Assembly (NCBI GenBank): GCA_027494035.1 | Contig: JAOSJQ010000001.1 | Coordinates: forward strand, 2,728,001-2,792,000 | Source: UTCFX2 sp002050125 | GTDB lineage: Bacteria; Chloroflexota; Anaerolineae; Anaerolineales; UBA4823 | Direction of reading: 5' to 3' | Length of the DNA stretch: 64,000 nt | Part shown: positions 35,615 to 43,944 of the stretch, piece after piece | How positions within the stretch are numbered: the first letter of the stretch is position 1 | Layout of the letters: every line of letters begins with the position of its first letter | The notes under the pieces: generated by a model | What the model was told of the DNA's origin: nothing | Database searches by the model: none | What the model saw: the letters and a program-made list of their open reading frames with translations, nothing else | Program-made: the position numbers and the translations under genes

Positions 35615-35898
35615 AACCTATATTCTCCAAGTGGGATTTCAAAGTAAGTATACTACACCGGCTATTTCAAAATCGATTTGGAATTTAGGCGGTTGTTTCG
35701 TGTCTGAGAAAGTCTTTTCCCCTTAGGATTTTGTCCATAGAAAACCGGGCGGTAAAACCCTTTGTCCTATTTCAGGTATAATCCTAATGGTACTAAAAAA
35801 GAAACCACCTCCAAGAAACGCAGTTATGGCAAAACCCCGCAAACCCCCCGCCCCGCAGACCGGACGAACGCCGCCGCCCGGACGATCACCGCGGACCG

Positions 35899-36966
35899 AT
35901 GCCGCTGGTGCACGCGCGCGGCACTCACCGCCAGATCGGTCAGCAGATCGGCGAGGCGATGGCGGCGCAGGTGCGTCACAGCCTCGAAAGCGCGCGCAAC
36001 TTGATCGAGGAATCCTACTCCTCGCTCGAACTGGACTGGCAGGGGGCGCTGATCCAGGCGCGCAAGTACCTGCCTTTTGCGCTGGAGCGCTACCCCCAGT
36101 ATGTGGAGGAGATGCAAGGGATCGCCGAGGGCGCCGGGGTGGACTGCGACGATCTGGCGACGCTCAACGCGATGGAAGCGGTGACGATGGACGCCCTGCA
36201 CCTGACCAAGTGCACCAGCCTGGCGGTCAATGAGGAGCGCACCGCCGACGGACACGTGCTGGTCGCCCACAACGAGGACTGGGTGCCGGAGGACGAGGCG
36301 GACGTGTACCTGGTGCACGCCATCCCCGACGACGAGCCGCCCTTCCTGGCGATGACCTACGGCGGGCTGCTGCCCAACATCGGTTTCAACGCCGCCGGGA
36401 TCGCCCAGTGCTGCGACACGGTTTACCCGACGGATTCGCGCATCGGCATCCCGCGCATTTTCGTCTCGCGGGCGGTGCTGGGGGCGCGCACGCTGGTAGA
36501 TGCGGTCGAGATGGCGCTGACCCCGCAGCGGGCAGCCGGCTACAACCATCTGCTGGCGCACGAATCGGGCGAGCTGTACTCGGTGGAGGTCTCGGCGCGG
36601 CGTTTTGCGATCCTGTACGGCGAGGAGGGCTTCATCGCCCACACCAACCACTACCTCGACCCCAAGATGCAGGCGATCGAAAACGAGCCGGACGAGCTGA
36701 TCGGCACCCGGCTGCGCTATTTCAGGGCGGTGCGTTTGCTGCGCGGCAGCTCTGCCCACACGATCAAATCGCTCCAGGCGATCCAGCGCGACCATCTCAA
36801 CCACCCATATTCGATCTGCAACCACGCCGTGGAGATCAACGACCCGCTGGAGCGCGAGAAGACGATCAACGCGCTGATTATCGACCTGACCAGCCGGGCG
36901 ATGCACATCGCCTGGGGCAACCCCTGCGAGCACAAATATCACACGTTTTATCTTGAAGCGGAGTGA
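35899..36966 (+). CDS. C45-family peptidase / acyl-CoA:6-aminopenicillanate acyltransferase-like Ntn hydrolase
   Basis: A 355-residue Ntn hydrolase. After an N-terminal pro-region ('VHARGTHRQIGQQIGEAMAAQV', typical of the family) comes 'TKCTSLAV', where the Cys becomes the N-terminal nucleophile after autocleavage. 'VLVAHNEDWVPE' and 'GFNAAGIAQCCDTV' are further family landmarks. Bacterial relatives hydrolyse or transfer acyl groups of amides; the substrate is unknown. The ATG at 35899 lacks a ribosome site. Another frame opens at 35826 with 'MAKPRKPP' and a TATAAT (35777-35782) lies further upstream, so a longer N-terminus joined through one more C-run shift is possible. Confidence 0.85.
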   Translation: MPLVHARGTHRQIGQQIGEAMAAQVRHSLESARNLIEESYSSLELDWQGALIQARKYLPFALERYPQYVEEMQGIAEGAGVDCDDLATLNAMEAVTMDALHLTKCTSLAVNEERTADGHVLVAHNEDWVPEDEADVYLVHAIPDDEPPFLAMTYGGLLPNIGFNAAGIAQCCDTVYPTDSRIGIPRIFVSRAVLGARTLVDAVEMALTPQRAAGYNHLLAHESGELYSVEVSARRFAILYGEEGFIAHTNHYLDPKMQAIENEPDELIGTRLRYFRAVRLLRGSSAHTIKSLQAIQRDHLNHPYSICNHAVEINDPLEREKTINALIIDLTSRAMHIAWGNPCEHKYHTFYLEAE

Positions 36967-36981
36967 GTTTAGCCGCGCGCC

Positions 36982-37033
36982 CGAATAAGACCTTCAGGTC
37001 TGCGCCTTAGATGGGACCCCGGGGTCTTATTCG
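36982..37033. terminator. Inverted repeat between convergent genes, probable bidirectional terminator
   Basis: CGAATAAGACC (36982-36992) is repeated inverted as GGTCTTATTCG (37023-37033). It separates the peptidase gene from the convergent galactokinase gene and overlaps the last codons of the latter. The stem can form in RNA of either direction. There is no long T-run. Confidence 0.45.
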
Positions 37034-38196
37034 ACCGAGGCGCCGCGGCTGGCGCGGCACAGATAAACCGCCGCCTGGCTGCCGGCGGCGGCGAGGTAGC
37101 CGGCTTTGAGCCCGGCGATGAACGCGTCCGCCTGGGCGGTCTCGACCAGGTTGATCGTGCAGCCGCCAAACCCGGCGCCGGTCATGCGCGCCCCCACGCA
37201 ACCGGGCAGACCGCGCGTGAGTTCCACCAGCGTGTCCAACTCGGGCGTGCTGACTTCGTAGAGCGTGCGCAGGCTGTTGTGCCCCGCATACATCAGCGCG
37301 CCGAGCGACTGGCGGTCGCCGCGCAACATCGCGTTCAGCGCGGTGCGCACGCGCTGGATCTCTTTGACCACGTGCTCGGCGCGCTTTCGCGGGATCTCAT
37401 CCAGGTAAGGGGAGTAGGCGGCAAATTCAGTGGCTGAAACGTCGCGCAGTGAGTGGATGTCCGGCAGGAAGCGCCGCAGCGCTTCGACCGCCTGCTCGCA
37501 GGCGCGGCGGCGGTCGTTGTATTTCGAATCCGCCAGGCTGCGGCGTTGACCCGAATCGGCGATGATCAGCGACAAGCCCTCGGGGATCGGGGCGGGCTGC
37601 CATTCCAGGCTGCGCGTGTCGAAGTACAGGGCGTGGTCTTCCACGCCGCAGATGCTCGCGAATTGATCCATCAACCCGCTGGAGACGCCAACGTAGGCGT
37701 TCTCGGTGCGCTGGCAGAGCCGCGCAAGCTCGATCGGGTCAACCTGCCAGCCGCCCAATGCCTGCCAGGCGACCGCAAACGCCACTTCGATCGCGGCGGA
37801 CGAGCTCAGCCCGGCGCCGATGGGCACTTCGGAGGTGAACGCCGCCTGCATCCCGCCCACTTCCAGCCCCGCCTGGCGCAGCGACCAGGCGACGCCGGCG
37901 GGGTAAAGCGCCCAGGCGGGCAGAGGGTCCCCGTGGCGGTCGATTTTGCGCTCCAGGTCGCACAGGCGCAGCGAGACCCGGGCGTTGAGGTCGATCGCGC
38001 TGAGCTCGAGGCAGTCGTCCGCGGCGGGCGAGGCGTGCAGGTACACCGCGCGGTCGATCGCGGCGGGCAGCACCAGCCCTTCGTTGTAATCTACGTGTTC
38101 GCCCAGCAGGTTGACCCGCCCCGGGGCGCGCGCCAACAGCGCCGGCGGGTGTTGAAACGCCTGTTGGAACGTCTGATAAAGACTGGCGGCGATCAT
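37027..38196 (-). CDS. galK: Galactokinase
   Basis: A 389-residue GHMP kinase that phosphorylates galactose at C1 with ATP. The galactokinase signature 'GRVNLLGEHVDYNEG' lies near the N-terminus, the ATP-binding 'PIGAGLSSSAA' in the middle and 'MTGAGFGGCTINLV' near the C-terminus. Length fits the family. The other Leloir genes are not in the window. It starts in an ATGA overlap with a small membrane protein gene, so both are co-transcribed. Confidence 0.95.
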   Translation of the reverse strand: MIAASLYQTFQQAFQHPPALLARAPGRVNLLGEHVDYNEGLVLPAAIDRAVYLHASPAADDCLELSAIDLNARVSLRLCDLERKIDRHGDPLPAWALYPAGVAWSLRQAGLEVGGMQAAFTSEVPIGAGLSSSAAIEVAFAVAWQALGGWQVDPIELARLCQRTENAYVGVSSGLMDQFASICGVEDHALYFDTRSLEWQPAPIPEGLSLIIADSGQRRSLADSKYNDRRRACEQAVEALRRFLPDIHSLRDVSATEFAAYSPYLDEIPRKRAEHVVKEIQRVRTALNAMLRGDRQSLGALMYAGHNSLRTLYEVSTPELDTLVELTRGLPGCVGARMTGAGFGGCTINLVETAQADAFIAGLKAGYLAAAGSQAAVYLCRASRGASVE

Positions 38197-38378
38197 TTAA
38201 TCGTCAACTCGATCAGATTGGCGGCGCCGAACAGCCCCAGCGAAAACCAGAGCCAGACGTGCGCGCCAGAGTTGACCGCGGCATAACCAAGCGCCGAAGC
38301 AAGCGTCATCGCCGCAAACGTGAGGCTGTGCGCCTGAAAGGGATGGTTTCGCAGGGTTTGGATCAGCGAGCGCAACAT
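38193..38378 (-). CDS. Small two-segment membrane protein
   Basis: A 61-residue protein with two hydrophobic helices (about 20-36 'LTFAAMTLASALGYAAV' and 42-58 'WLWFSLGLFGAANLIEL'). The last codons overlap the galK start. The start at 38378 is chosen since upstream codons run into intergenic repeat sequence. Function unknown. Confidence 0.6.
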   Translation of the reverse strand: MLRSLIQTLRNHPFQAHSLTFAAMTLASALGYAAVNSGAHVWLWFSLGLFGAANLIELTIK

Positions 38379-38473
38379 TCCCCCGATTATACCGCGCGAT
38401 GAGGCTGGCGCGACTAAGAGCGTAATCAAGGACCGTCCACGAATAAACCACGAATAATCGAATAGCCTGCGCG

Positions 38474-38538
38474 GCTTACCCCACCCTGCCCTCCCCAAAT
38501 CCGGACGGGCTTCGCCCGTCTCGTATTTGGAGAGGGTT
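38474..38538. repeat. Dispersed palindromic repeat
   Basis: TTACCCCACCCTGCCCTCCCCAAAT leads into CCGGACGGG-CTTCG-CCCGTC and a slightly decayed closing arm (GTATTTGGAGAGGG). It fills most of the gap between the small membrane protein and the lipoprotein gene. The CTTCG loop is of the stable tetraloop kind. Confidence 0.75.
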
Positions 38539-38571
38539 CATGCGCCGGCGTCTGCCGGGTCTCGCCTCCAA

Positions 38572-39108
38572 TCAGCCTGCAGAGGGGTTGTGGACGGCGA
38601 CCCCTGCGCCTTTACGGCAGCCGCGCGCGCGCAGCGTCAGGCGGTAATCGGCGGGGAGGCGCGCCTGCGGGTCCGCTGGGGACTGGGGGTAGGGGTCGAC
38701 CGCCAGCAGTTCGATGCGGTAGCCGTGGTACGTGTGGGCGTTGTCCGGCGCTTGCTTGGCAGTGGATGTAATGAGTTCGAAGGTCTCCGCGGCGGCGCCG
38801 TCTGCCCAGGCGTGCAACTGGGCGCGGACTTGCCCCGCCCAGATGCACTGCGCCCCCTCGGGGCAGCGCGAATCTTCGAGGACTGCCTCGAAACTCAGGC
38901 GCAGTCCCCCGTCCTGCGCCTGGATTTCCGCGCCGTAGGGCAGGCTGAACGGCGCGTCCAGCGCAAACGCGCGGAGCGTCTCGCCCGGCGGCTGGCTTGC
39001 GGTTGCGCTCGGGGCAGCCGGCGCGGCGGCGGTCGGCGCAGCGGCAGCGCAGCCCGCCAACGCCCATGCCGTTAGCAGAGCCAACGCGGCGAGGTGCAGC
39101 CGCTTCAC
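38572..39108 (-). CDS. Predicted lipoprotein, unknown function
   Basis: A 178-residue protein with a signal peptide ending in the lipobox 'ALAGC' (Cys20), then an Ala/Pro/Thr-rich linker and a beta-rich domain from about residue 45 ('LPYGAEIQAQDGGLRLSFEAVLEDSRCPEGAQCIWAG'). The stretch 'SRCPEGAQCIWAGQV' occurs in a family of small secreted bacterial lipoproteins of unknown role. It starts with GTG in a GTGA overlap with the stop of the upstream flavin-barrel gene, showing translational coupling. Confidence 0.72.
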   Translation of the reverse strand: MKRLHLAALALLTAWALAGCAAAAPTAAAPAAPSATASQPPGETLRAFALDAPFSLPYGAEIQAQDGGLRLSFEAVLEDSRCPEGAQCIWAGQVRAQLHAWADGAAAETFELITSTAKQAPDNAHTYHGYRIELLAVDPYPQSPADPQARLPADYRLTLRARGCRKGAGVAVHNPSAG

Positions 39109-39668
39109 GCGGGGCGCACCTCCTCGAAGCGGTACGCGCCCGGAAAATCGGGCGCGGCGGGCGCGGCTTTGCCGCTCCAGCCGGAGATCACCAGGCGGTA
39201 CACCGCCACGCCGCTCAGGTCGCTCTCCTGGATCGGCGGGTAGTCCTGTCCGGGCTGGTAGTGCGGGGCGTACTTGCGCATGAACAGCCGCAGCGCGTCC
39301 ACGCGGACGGCGGGTTCGGCGGCGTTCGCGAGGGCGCCGAAGACGACCACGCTTTGGTATTCCAGGCTGAACGAGCAGGCGCGCTCGGCGGGCAGCACCC
39401 GCCCCATCTCGTAGGCGGTGAAGCAGACCTTGGGGTTGCGCTGGACGTTCTCCCACACCCGCCCCGCGCTGGCGGAATGGAAGAAGATGCAATGCCGCCG
39501 CTCGTCGTAGACGAACAGCTTGGTGCTCAGAAACGGCTGATCCTCGGCAGCGGTGGCGAGCACGCCGGCTGGGGCGCGCTCCAAGAAGGCTTTGATCCAG
39601 GCGTCGTCGTCCACCGCCCGTTTGGACAGGCGGATTTGGGTGAGTTCGGGGTGGGTCGGTTCGGTCAT
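39105..39668 (-). CDS. Pyridoxamine 5'-phosphate oxidase-like flavin split-barrel protein
   Basis: A 187-residue protein of the FMN-binding split-barrel superfamily, near the NimA-like group: 'AFLERAPAGVLATAAEDQPFLSTKLFVYDERRHCIFFHSA' and 'NPKVCFTAYEMGRVLP' follow the typical pattern. Such proteins bind FMN, F420 or heme and act as small oxidoreductases. The start at 39668 is fixed by GAGGAG upstream; the longer frame would add a basic unsupported N-terminus. It forms a coupled pair with the lipoprotein gene downstream. Confidence 0.83.
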   Translation of the reverse strand: MTEPTHPELTQIRLSKRAVDDDAWIKAFLERAPAGVLATAAEDQPFLSTKLFVYDERRHCIFFHSASAGRVWENVQRNPKVCFTAYEMGRVLPAERACSFSLEYQSVVVFGALANAAEPAVRVDALRLFMRKYAPHYQPGQDYPPIQESDLSGVAVYRLVISGWSGKAAPAAPDFPGAYRFEEVRPA

Positions 39669-39703
39669 GGCTCCTCGCATTGAAATGGAATGGCAGGCGC
39701 GCC

Positions 39704-40078
39704 TCAGAAAACCGGCACGAATTCCCCGCTCAGCCGGACGTAATACCCCTCGACCTGCAGATCGGGGAACTTTTCGTGCAGGCACTGGCGCGCTTTTTGC
39801 AGCTCTGCCGCGTGCTTTTCGAAAACGCTCGCGCTCCCGTACGCGCCGCAGTCTTCGTGGTGGATCAGGATCGCTTTCTTGACCTGGTGCAGGTTGACGG
39901 CAATTTCCACCTGGGTGAGGATGGTTTCCAACTCCTTGGTGCTGCCGGCAAACCCGACGTAATCGTACGGCGCGCCGCCTAGCTGCTGCTCCGCCCAGTT
40001 GCGCATGTATTGCTGAAAGCGGAAATCGATGCAGCCGACCAGCAGATAATCGCAGGTTTTATTCGCGGTTTTTGCCAT
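39704..40078 (-). CDS. Small beta-carbonic-anhydrase-like protein
   Basis: A 124-residue protein with the zinc-site pattern of beta-carbonic anhydrases: 'GCIDFR' (Cys16, Asp18, Arg20) and 'HHEDCGAYG' (His74, Cys77). At this length it belongs to the short group in which most of the C-terminal core is missing; some members bind zinc without known CO2 hydration. AGGAG precedes the start at 40078. The divergent neighbour is a DUF166 gene. Activity is uncertain. Confidence 0.72.
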   Translation of the reverse strand: MAKTANKTCDYLLVGCIDFRFQQYMRNWAEQQLGGAPYDYVGFAGSTKELETILTQVEIAVNLHQVKKAILIHHEDCGAYGSASVFEKHAAELQKARQCLHEKFPDLQVEGYYVRLSGEFVPVF

Positions 40079-40341
40079 GTTTTTCTCCTGAAAGTTGATC
40101 TTGGGGATGCGGGTCACTGGGTTGGGTGGTCCGGGGTAATGATAGCATAAGATCCATCGAATCAATGATGTCTCTCTTGAATCGTCGAGATTAATGACCC
40201 ATACGATGTACATGAGGAGGGATGAGCTATAGTGATAAACAACGGAATGCAATCCGGCTCCCCCTACAACCTACAACTTTCCTCATGGAAAATATTGGTA
40301 AAATCGGGTAAGATAAATAGACTTTTGGACACAGGTGCGAC

Positions 40342-41142
40342 ATGCGAATCTTGGCGATTGTGAGCGGTGAATACGGGCGGCGCAACGTGAAGAACTTGCA
40401 GCAGAACGGTCCCCCCGAGTGGCAGATCGAGACCTGGCAAGCCCCCGCGGTGCTGCCGCCGGTGATCGATTACCCCGAAGACTACCTGCCGCAGAGCTTT
40501 CCCGCGGCGGATTTGATCCTCTCGTTTGCCGAGGCGCGCGGCGTGGCAGAGCTGATCCCCGACATCGTGACGCTGACCGGCGCGACCGGCGTGATCGTCT
40601 CGGTGGACAACGACGCCTGGCTGCCCACCGGGCTGGCGCGCCAACTGCGCGAATGGTGCGCCCGCACCGGCGCGGTGTGCGTCACGCCGCGCCCGCTCTG
40701 CTCGCTCACCACCACCGACTTCGGGGTGGCGCGCAACCAGCGCGTGCCCTACCTTTCGCCGGTCATCAGCGAGTTCGCCCAATACTTCGGTCAACCCAGC
40801 CTGCTGCTGACCTTCGACGAAGACGACCGCACCGTGATCTCGGCGCGGGTGGAGCGCGACGCGGTGTGCGGCTGCGCCCGGCACGTCGCCGAACGGCTGG
40901 CGGGGCTGCCGGCGGAGGAGCTGCTGGAGCGCGCCGGTCTGCTGCACCACCACTACCCCTGCCTGGCGAGCATGGTCAAACTGGCGGATTTCAACCACGA
41001 CACGCTGATGCACGAATCGGGCAATCTGCTCAAAGACAGCCTGCGCCCGCAGGTCAAACCGCTGCTCAAAGACCTGTACATCACCCCCGAGGGGCTGGCG
41101 GACGACCCGCCCGCAGACCAGGCGGACGCCCCCGCCGCATAA
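40342..41142 (+). CDS. DUF166-family protein
   Basis: A 266-residue protein whose start 'RILAIVSGEYGRRNVKNLQ' and body ('PAADLILSFAEARGVAELIPDI', 'CVTPRPLCSLTT') match what I know of DUF166, found mainly in methanogenic archaea and some bacteria and sometimes labelled thymidylate-synthase-like. Several Cys residues ('VCVTPRPLC', 'VCGCARH', 'YPCLASM') could bind metal or an iron-sulphur cluster. The function is unknown. The 263-base divergent gap to the carbonic-anhydrase-like gene shows only AT-rich promoter-like sequence. Confidence 0.75.
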   Translation: MRILAIVSGEYGRRNVKNLQQNGPPEWQIETWQAPAVLPPVIDYPEDYLPQSFPAADLILSFAEARGVAELIPDIVTLTGATGVIVSVDNDAWLPTGLARQLREWCARTGAVCVTPRPLCSLTTTDFGVARNQRVPYLSPVISEFAQYFGQPSLLLTFDEDDRTVISARVERDAVCGCARHVAERLAGLPAEELLERAGLLHHHYPCLASMVKLADFNHDTLMHESGNLLKDSLRPQVKPLLKDLYITPEGLADDPPADQADAPAA

Positions 41143-41188
41143 CCCCTAAAACCACGCTGAGCAGTTTCGCCGACCGGGGAAAACCGCG

Positions 41189-41929
41189 ATGGAGATGGAA
41201 ATGAAAAGCCAGCTTCGCAAGCTCGTTCAGCGCAGCCACCACGAGATCCGGCGTTTTGCCGAGACGCTGACCCCGGAGGAGCAAGCCGCCTGCGGCGCGC
41301 CCGACGACTGGACGGCGCGCGACGTGATCGCCCACCTGGTGGAGGAGAAGCGCCGCGTGGCAGAGCGGCTCGACGCCGCCCGGCTCGACCTGCCCGTGGA
41401 GGAGTCGGAGAACTTCGAGATCGAAAACGCCAAAACCTGGGAAGCCTACAAAGATTACAGCTTTGCCGAACTAATGGACGCGCTCGACGAGGCGCAGGCG
41501 GAACTGCTCGAACTGCTGGACGGCTGCGACGAACACGAACTGCGCGAGAGCGCGCGCCACGGCTGGCTGCACGGACGCCCGTTGTGGCGCTACGTCGCCG
41601 GGATCGATTTTCTGCACGCCATGGCGCACATTGGCGCGCTGTACATCCAGCGCGGCGCGGGCGACTACGCCGAGCGCCTGCGCCGTCAGGAGGCGCGCCT
41701 GGCGGGCGCGCTCGACCCCTCGCCCGGCTGGCAGGGGCTGGTCACCTACAACCTGGCGTGTCATCACGCGTTGATGGGGGAAAAGGACGTGGCGCTCGAC
41801 GAGCTGCGTTCGGCGCTGAGCCTGGCGCCGGCGCTGATCGCCTGGGCGCAGCAGGACAACGACTTCAGCGCGCTGCACCGCGAACCGCGCTTCAAGCAGT
41901 TGATCGCCGAACTCGCCAAAAAAAGCTGA
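41189..41929 (+). CDS. DinB-superfamily protein with C-terminal TPR-like part
   Basis: A 246-residue protein. Residues 1-165 fit a DinB/ClbS-type four-helix bundle: 'DWTARDVIAHLVEEKR' and 'FLHAMAHIGALYIQ', with the three metal-ligand His positions. DinB-like enzymes transfer thiols or protect against electrophiles. Residues 180-246 ('LACHHALMGEKDVALDELRSALSLAP...FSALHREPRFKQLI') look like a TPR tail as in other bacterial fusion proteins. It follows the DUF166 gene closely (46 bases) and may share its transcript. Confidence 0.75.
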   Translation: MEMEMKSQLRKLVQRSHHEIRRFAETLTPEEQAACGAPDDWTARDVIAHLVEEKRRVAERLDAARLDLPVEESENFEIENAKTWEAYKDYSFAELMDALDEAQAELLELLDGCDEHELRESARHGWLHGRPLWRYVAGIDFLHAMAHIGALYIQRGAGDYAERLRRQEARLAGALDPSPGWQGLVTYNLACHHALMGEKDVALDELRSALSLAPALIAWAQQDNDFSALHREPRFKQLIAELAKKS

Positions 41930-41931
41930 AA

Positions 41932-42440
41932 TTATCCCAGTTCGACCGAATAACCCAGCCCCGGCGCGTCCGCCGCGCTGAGCCAGCCGTCTTGGAGCGT
42001 GAAGCCCGGGCGCGAGGGGTCGTCGAGCAGCCCCAGGTGCCCGTCCAGGTCGCCGTACTGCACGTTGGGGCTGGCGAGGGCGCAGTTGAGCCCCGCCGCG
42101 ATCAGCAGCGCCGGCTCGATCAGACAGCCCACCATCGTGGCGAGGCGGGCGGCGCGGGCGATCGCGTCCGCCTGGCGCGCGCAGTGCAGCCCGCCAGTTT
42201 GACGCTGAGCCCGTGGGCGCAGCGCCCGGCAGCGATCTCCAGCACCGACCAGCGTGTAATTGCCGCCGATCATATTCCCGGCATCCGGCTGTCCAGTCGT
42301 TCCGCTTAGCGAGTAAATGCCGCCGTTGGAGGTCCCGCCGCCGCCCAACTGATGTAGTCGGGAGGTCGCGAAAGCTCCTGTACGGCTTTGTCCGTTGCCG
42401 GGTTGCCGTAGCTGTCGAACAGGATTTCAGAGCTTTCTTC
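41932..42440 (-). pseudogene. Mosaic of three gene remnants (dipeptide-epimerase C-terminus, secreted-protein motif, unknown)
   Basis: On the minus strand three pieces follow each other without intact genes. 41932-42230: 'GCLIEPALLIAAGLNCALASPNVQYGDLDGHLGL', the closing part of an enolase-superfamily dipeptide epimerase, with a frame break near 42190 ('HGLSVKLAG' lies in another frame). About 42240-42348: 'NGGIYSLSGTTGQPDAGNMIGGNYTLVG', a motif that occurs near the N-terminus of many secreted Chloroflexota proteins. About 42355-42440: 'EILFDSYGNPATDKAVQELSRPPDY', unrecognised. This indicates repeated deletion at this spot. Confidence 0.6.
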
Positions 42441-42466
42441 GAGCACAGATCAAAGGGAATTCGAGC

Positions 42467-43353
42467 TCAGGTCAGTAATATTTTCCGAAGTCTCTCGATT
42501 TGGGGCAGATGGGTCAATTCGTGAGCAGCAAAATAACTCACTTGTTGCTTGATCGAAACCTCGCCAAACTCCCCATGCTGACCGGTGCGCCACCAATCCG
42601 CCAGGGGAAGGTCCACCAGCCTGGCGAGGATTTTGCTGCGGGTTGCCTGGTACTCTGCAAAGAGATCCATCGTCGAGGGGGATGCTCTTCTTCATTCTTC
42701 GCCCAACTCCAGACAGCTTTCGCCTCCAAGATGGGATGCTCTTCTTTCGCAAAGAGCTCAAGGCGGTAATCCAACACATCCTGTGCATCGCGCATGTGGG
42801 TGATGACGTTTCGAATTGCCCAACCGCCATCCTGCGGTTCTTGCGTCATTGTTTCCTCAGACAATCCCTCCAGGATAGCAGCTACCTCCAGCGGCGTCTG
42901 GCGCAGCTTCTCCAGGGCAGCGGGAGGGTCCAGAGCTTCGAGCCAATAGATCGGAGCGAACCATTGAAAAGTATCCTGCCAGGCTCCACAACTGGGGCAT
43001 TTTTGCGTAACCTCGCCTAAAACAATATGCCCACAGGTGCGGCATACATAAGGATGGGGCGTTTCGATGATGGATGGGATGCGTCCTTCAGCCAACGCGT
43101 TTGTGCCGCGCTGGAATGCAGCCAGCAGTTCCTCCCCTAATTCCAGCCCCGATAATGCTTCTGTGACACCTTGGATCTCTTCGACCGCTCCCTGCCGTTC
43201 GGTTGAAAGTAAGGCTTGGTAGGCAGCCCGCCTGCCCAAGGCATCCGCCGTTGCCCGAGCCAGCTTAGCCAGATTGTACTGACCTTCGCCTTCCAGGCGC
43301 AAAGCCAGCGCCAGTAGAGGTATCAGACTATGTGTCCATTCTGATTTTTGCAT
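42467..43353 (-). CDS. DinB-like protein with rubredoxin-type zinc ribbon, interrupted by a frameshift
   Basis: The N-terminal part (about residues 1-90) is helical and rubrerythrin-like, followed by a zinc ribbon 'YVCRTCGHIVLGEVTQKCPSCGAW' (four Cys, about 95-118). Then comes a DinB-like bundle: 'WAIRNVITHMRDAQDVLDYRLELF' in one frame and 'STMDLFAEYQATRSKILARLVDLPLADWW...VSYFAAHELTHLPQIERL' in another. A five-G run (42677-42681) separates them; one more base restores one chain of about 295 residues. The start at 43353 is supported by GGAG upstream. A palindrome-overlapped promoter lies upstream (43403-43433). Confidence 0.72.
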
Positions 43354-43402
43354 AAACGAATCTCCTGTTATTACTTTTATCTCCATTGAGGGCTCTGATC
43401 GT

Positions 43403-43433
43403 CATTCTTGCCGTATTATAAGCGGCAAGAATG
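43403..43433. promoter_or_regulatory. Perfect 11-bp palindrome over a -10 box
   Basis: CATTCTTGCCG (43403-43413) is repeated inverted as CGGCAAGAATG (43423-43433), with TATTATAAG between them. The minus-strand reading of the centre gives TATAAT, a -10 box for the DinB-like gene. A dimeric repressor bound to the arms would cover the promoter. The regulator is unknown. Confidence 0.5.
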
Positions 43434-43572
43434 GCAAAGGAATGCCATCGCCGTTTCCTACGGTCGTCTCGAAGCGCGCCAATGCCATGTTGCGATTGCC
43501 ATCCACAAACGGGGGTTTTCGCCGCTGAGACCATTATAATACGCTGGAGAATTCATAGGAGAGTGACCTGAA

Positions 43573-43944
43573 ATGATGTACATGGTGATGATGGTACTGG
43601 ACGACCCGAACCGGCTGGACGAAATGCTGGACGCCTGGGAGACGGTCGGGGTGAGCGGCGTCACGATTATCGAAAGCACCGGGATCAACCGGCGGCGGCG
43701 GCAGCGCCTGGCTGGCTCGGTCCTCATGGCGGGCTTCAACCGGCTGATCAGCAGCAGCGATGAGAGCCATTTCACCCTGTTTGTGATCGTGCCGGATGAG
43801 AGCCTGGTGCAGGCGTGCCTGGAGGCGGCGGAGAAGGTGGTGGGCGATTTCGACCAGCCCAACACGGGCGTGCTGGCAGCCTGGCCCGTGAGTTATGTCA
43901 AGGGGGTGCCGCCGGCGGCGATCACGCCGCGGGGTGAGCCATGA
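43573..43944 (+). CDS. PII-like signalling protein
   Basis: A 123-residue protein with a ferredoxin-like beta-alpha-beta pattern of the PII superfamily: 'MVMMVLDDPNRLDEMLDAWETVGVSGVTIIESTG' at the N-terminus (strand, helix, strand) and 'FTLFVIVPDESLVQACLEAAEKVVGDFDQPNTGVLAAWPV' at the end. The T-loop lacks the uridylylation Tyr context of GlnB. Divergent PII-like proteins sense nucleotides, bicarbonate or metals and gate a transporter coded next to them. Here the stop overlaps the start of a CaCA exchanger (ATGA), a strong hint that the exchanger is the partner. AGGAGAG precedes the ATG. Confidence 0.7.
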   Translation: MMYMVMMVLDDPNRLDEMLDAWETVGVSGVTIIESTGINRRRRQRLAGSVLMAGFNRLISSSDESHFTLFVIVPDESLVQACLEAAEKVVGDFDQPNTGVLAAWPVSYVKGVPPAAITPRGEP

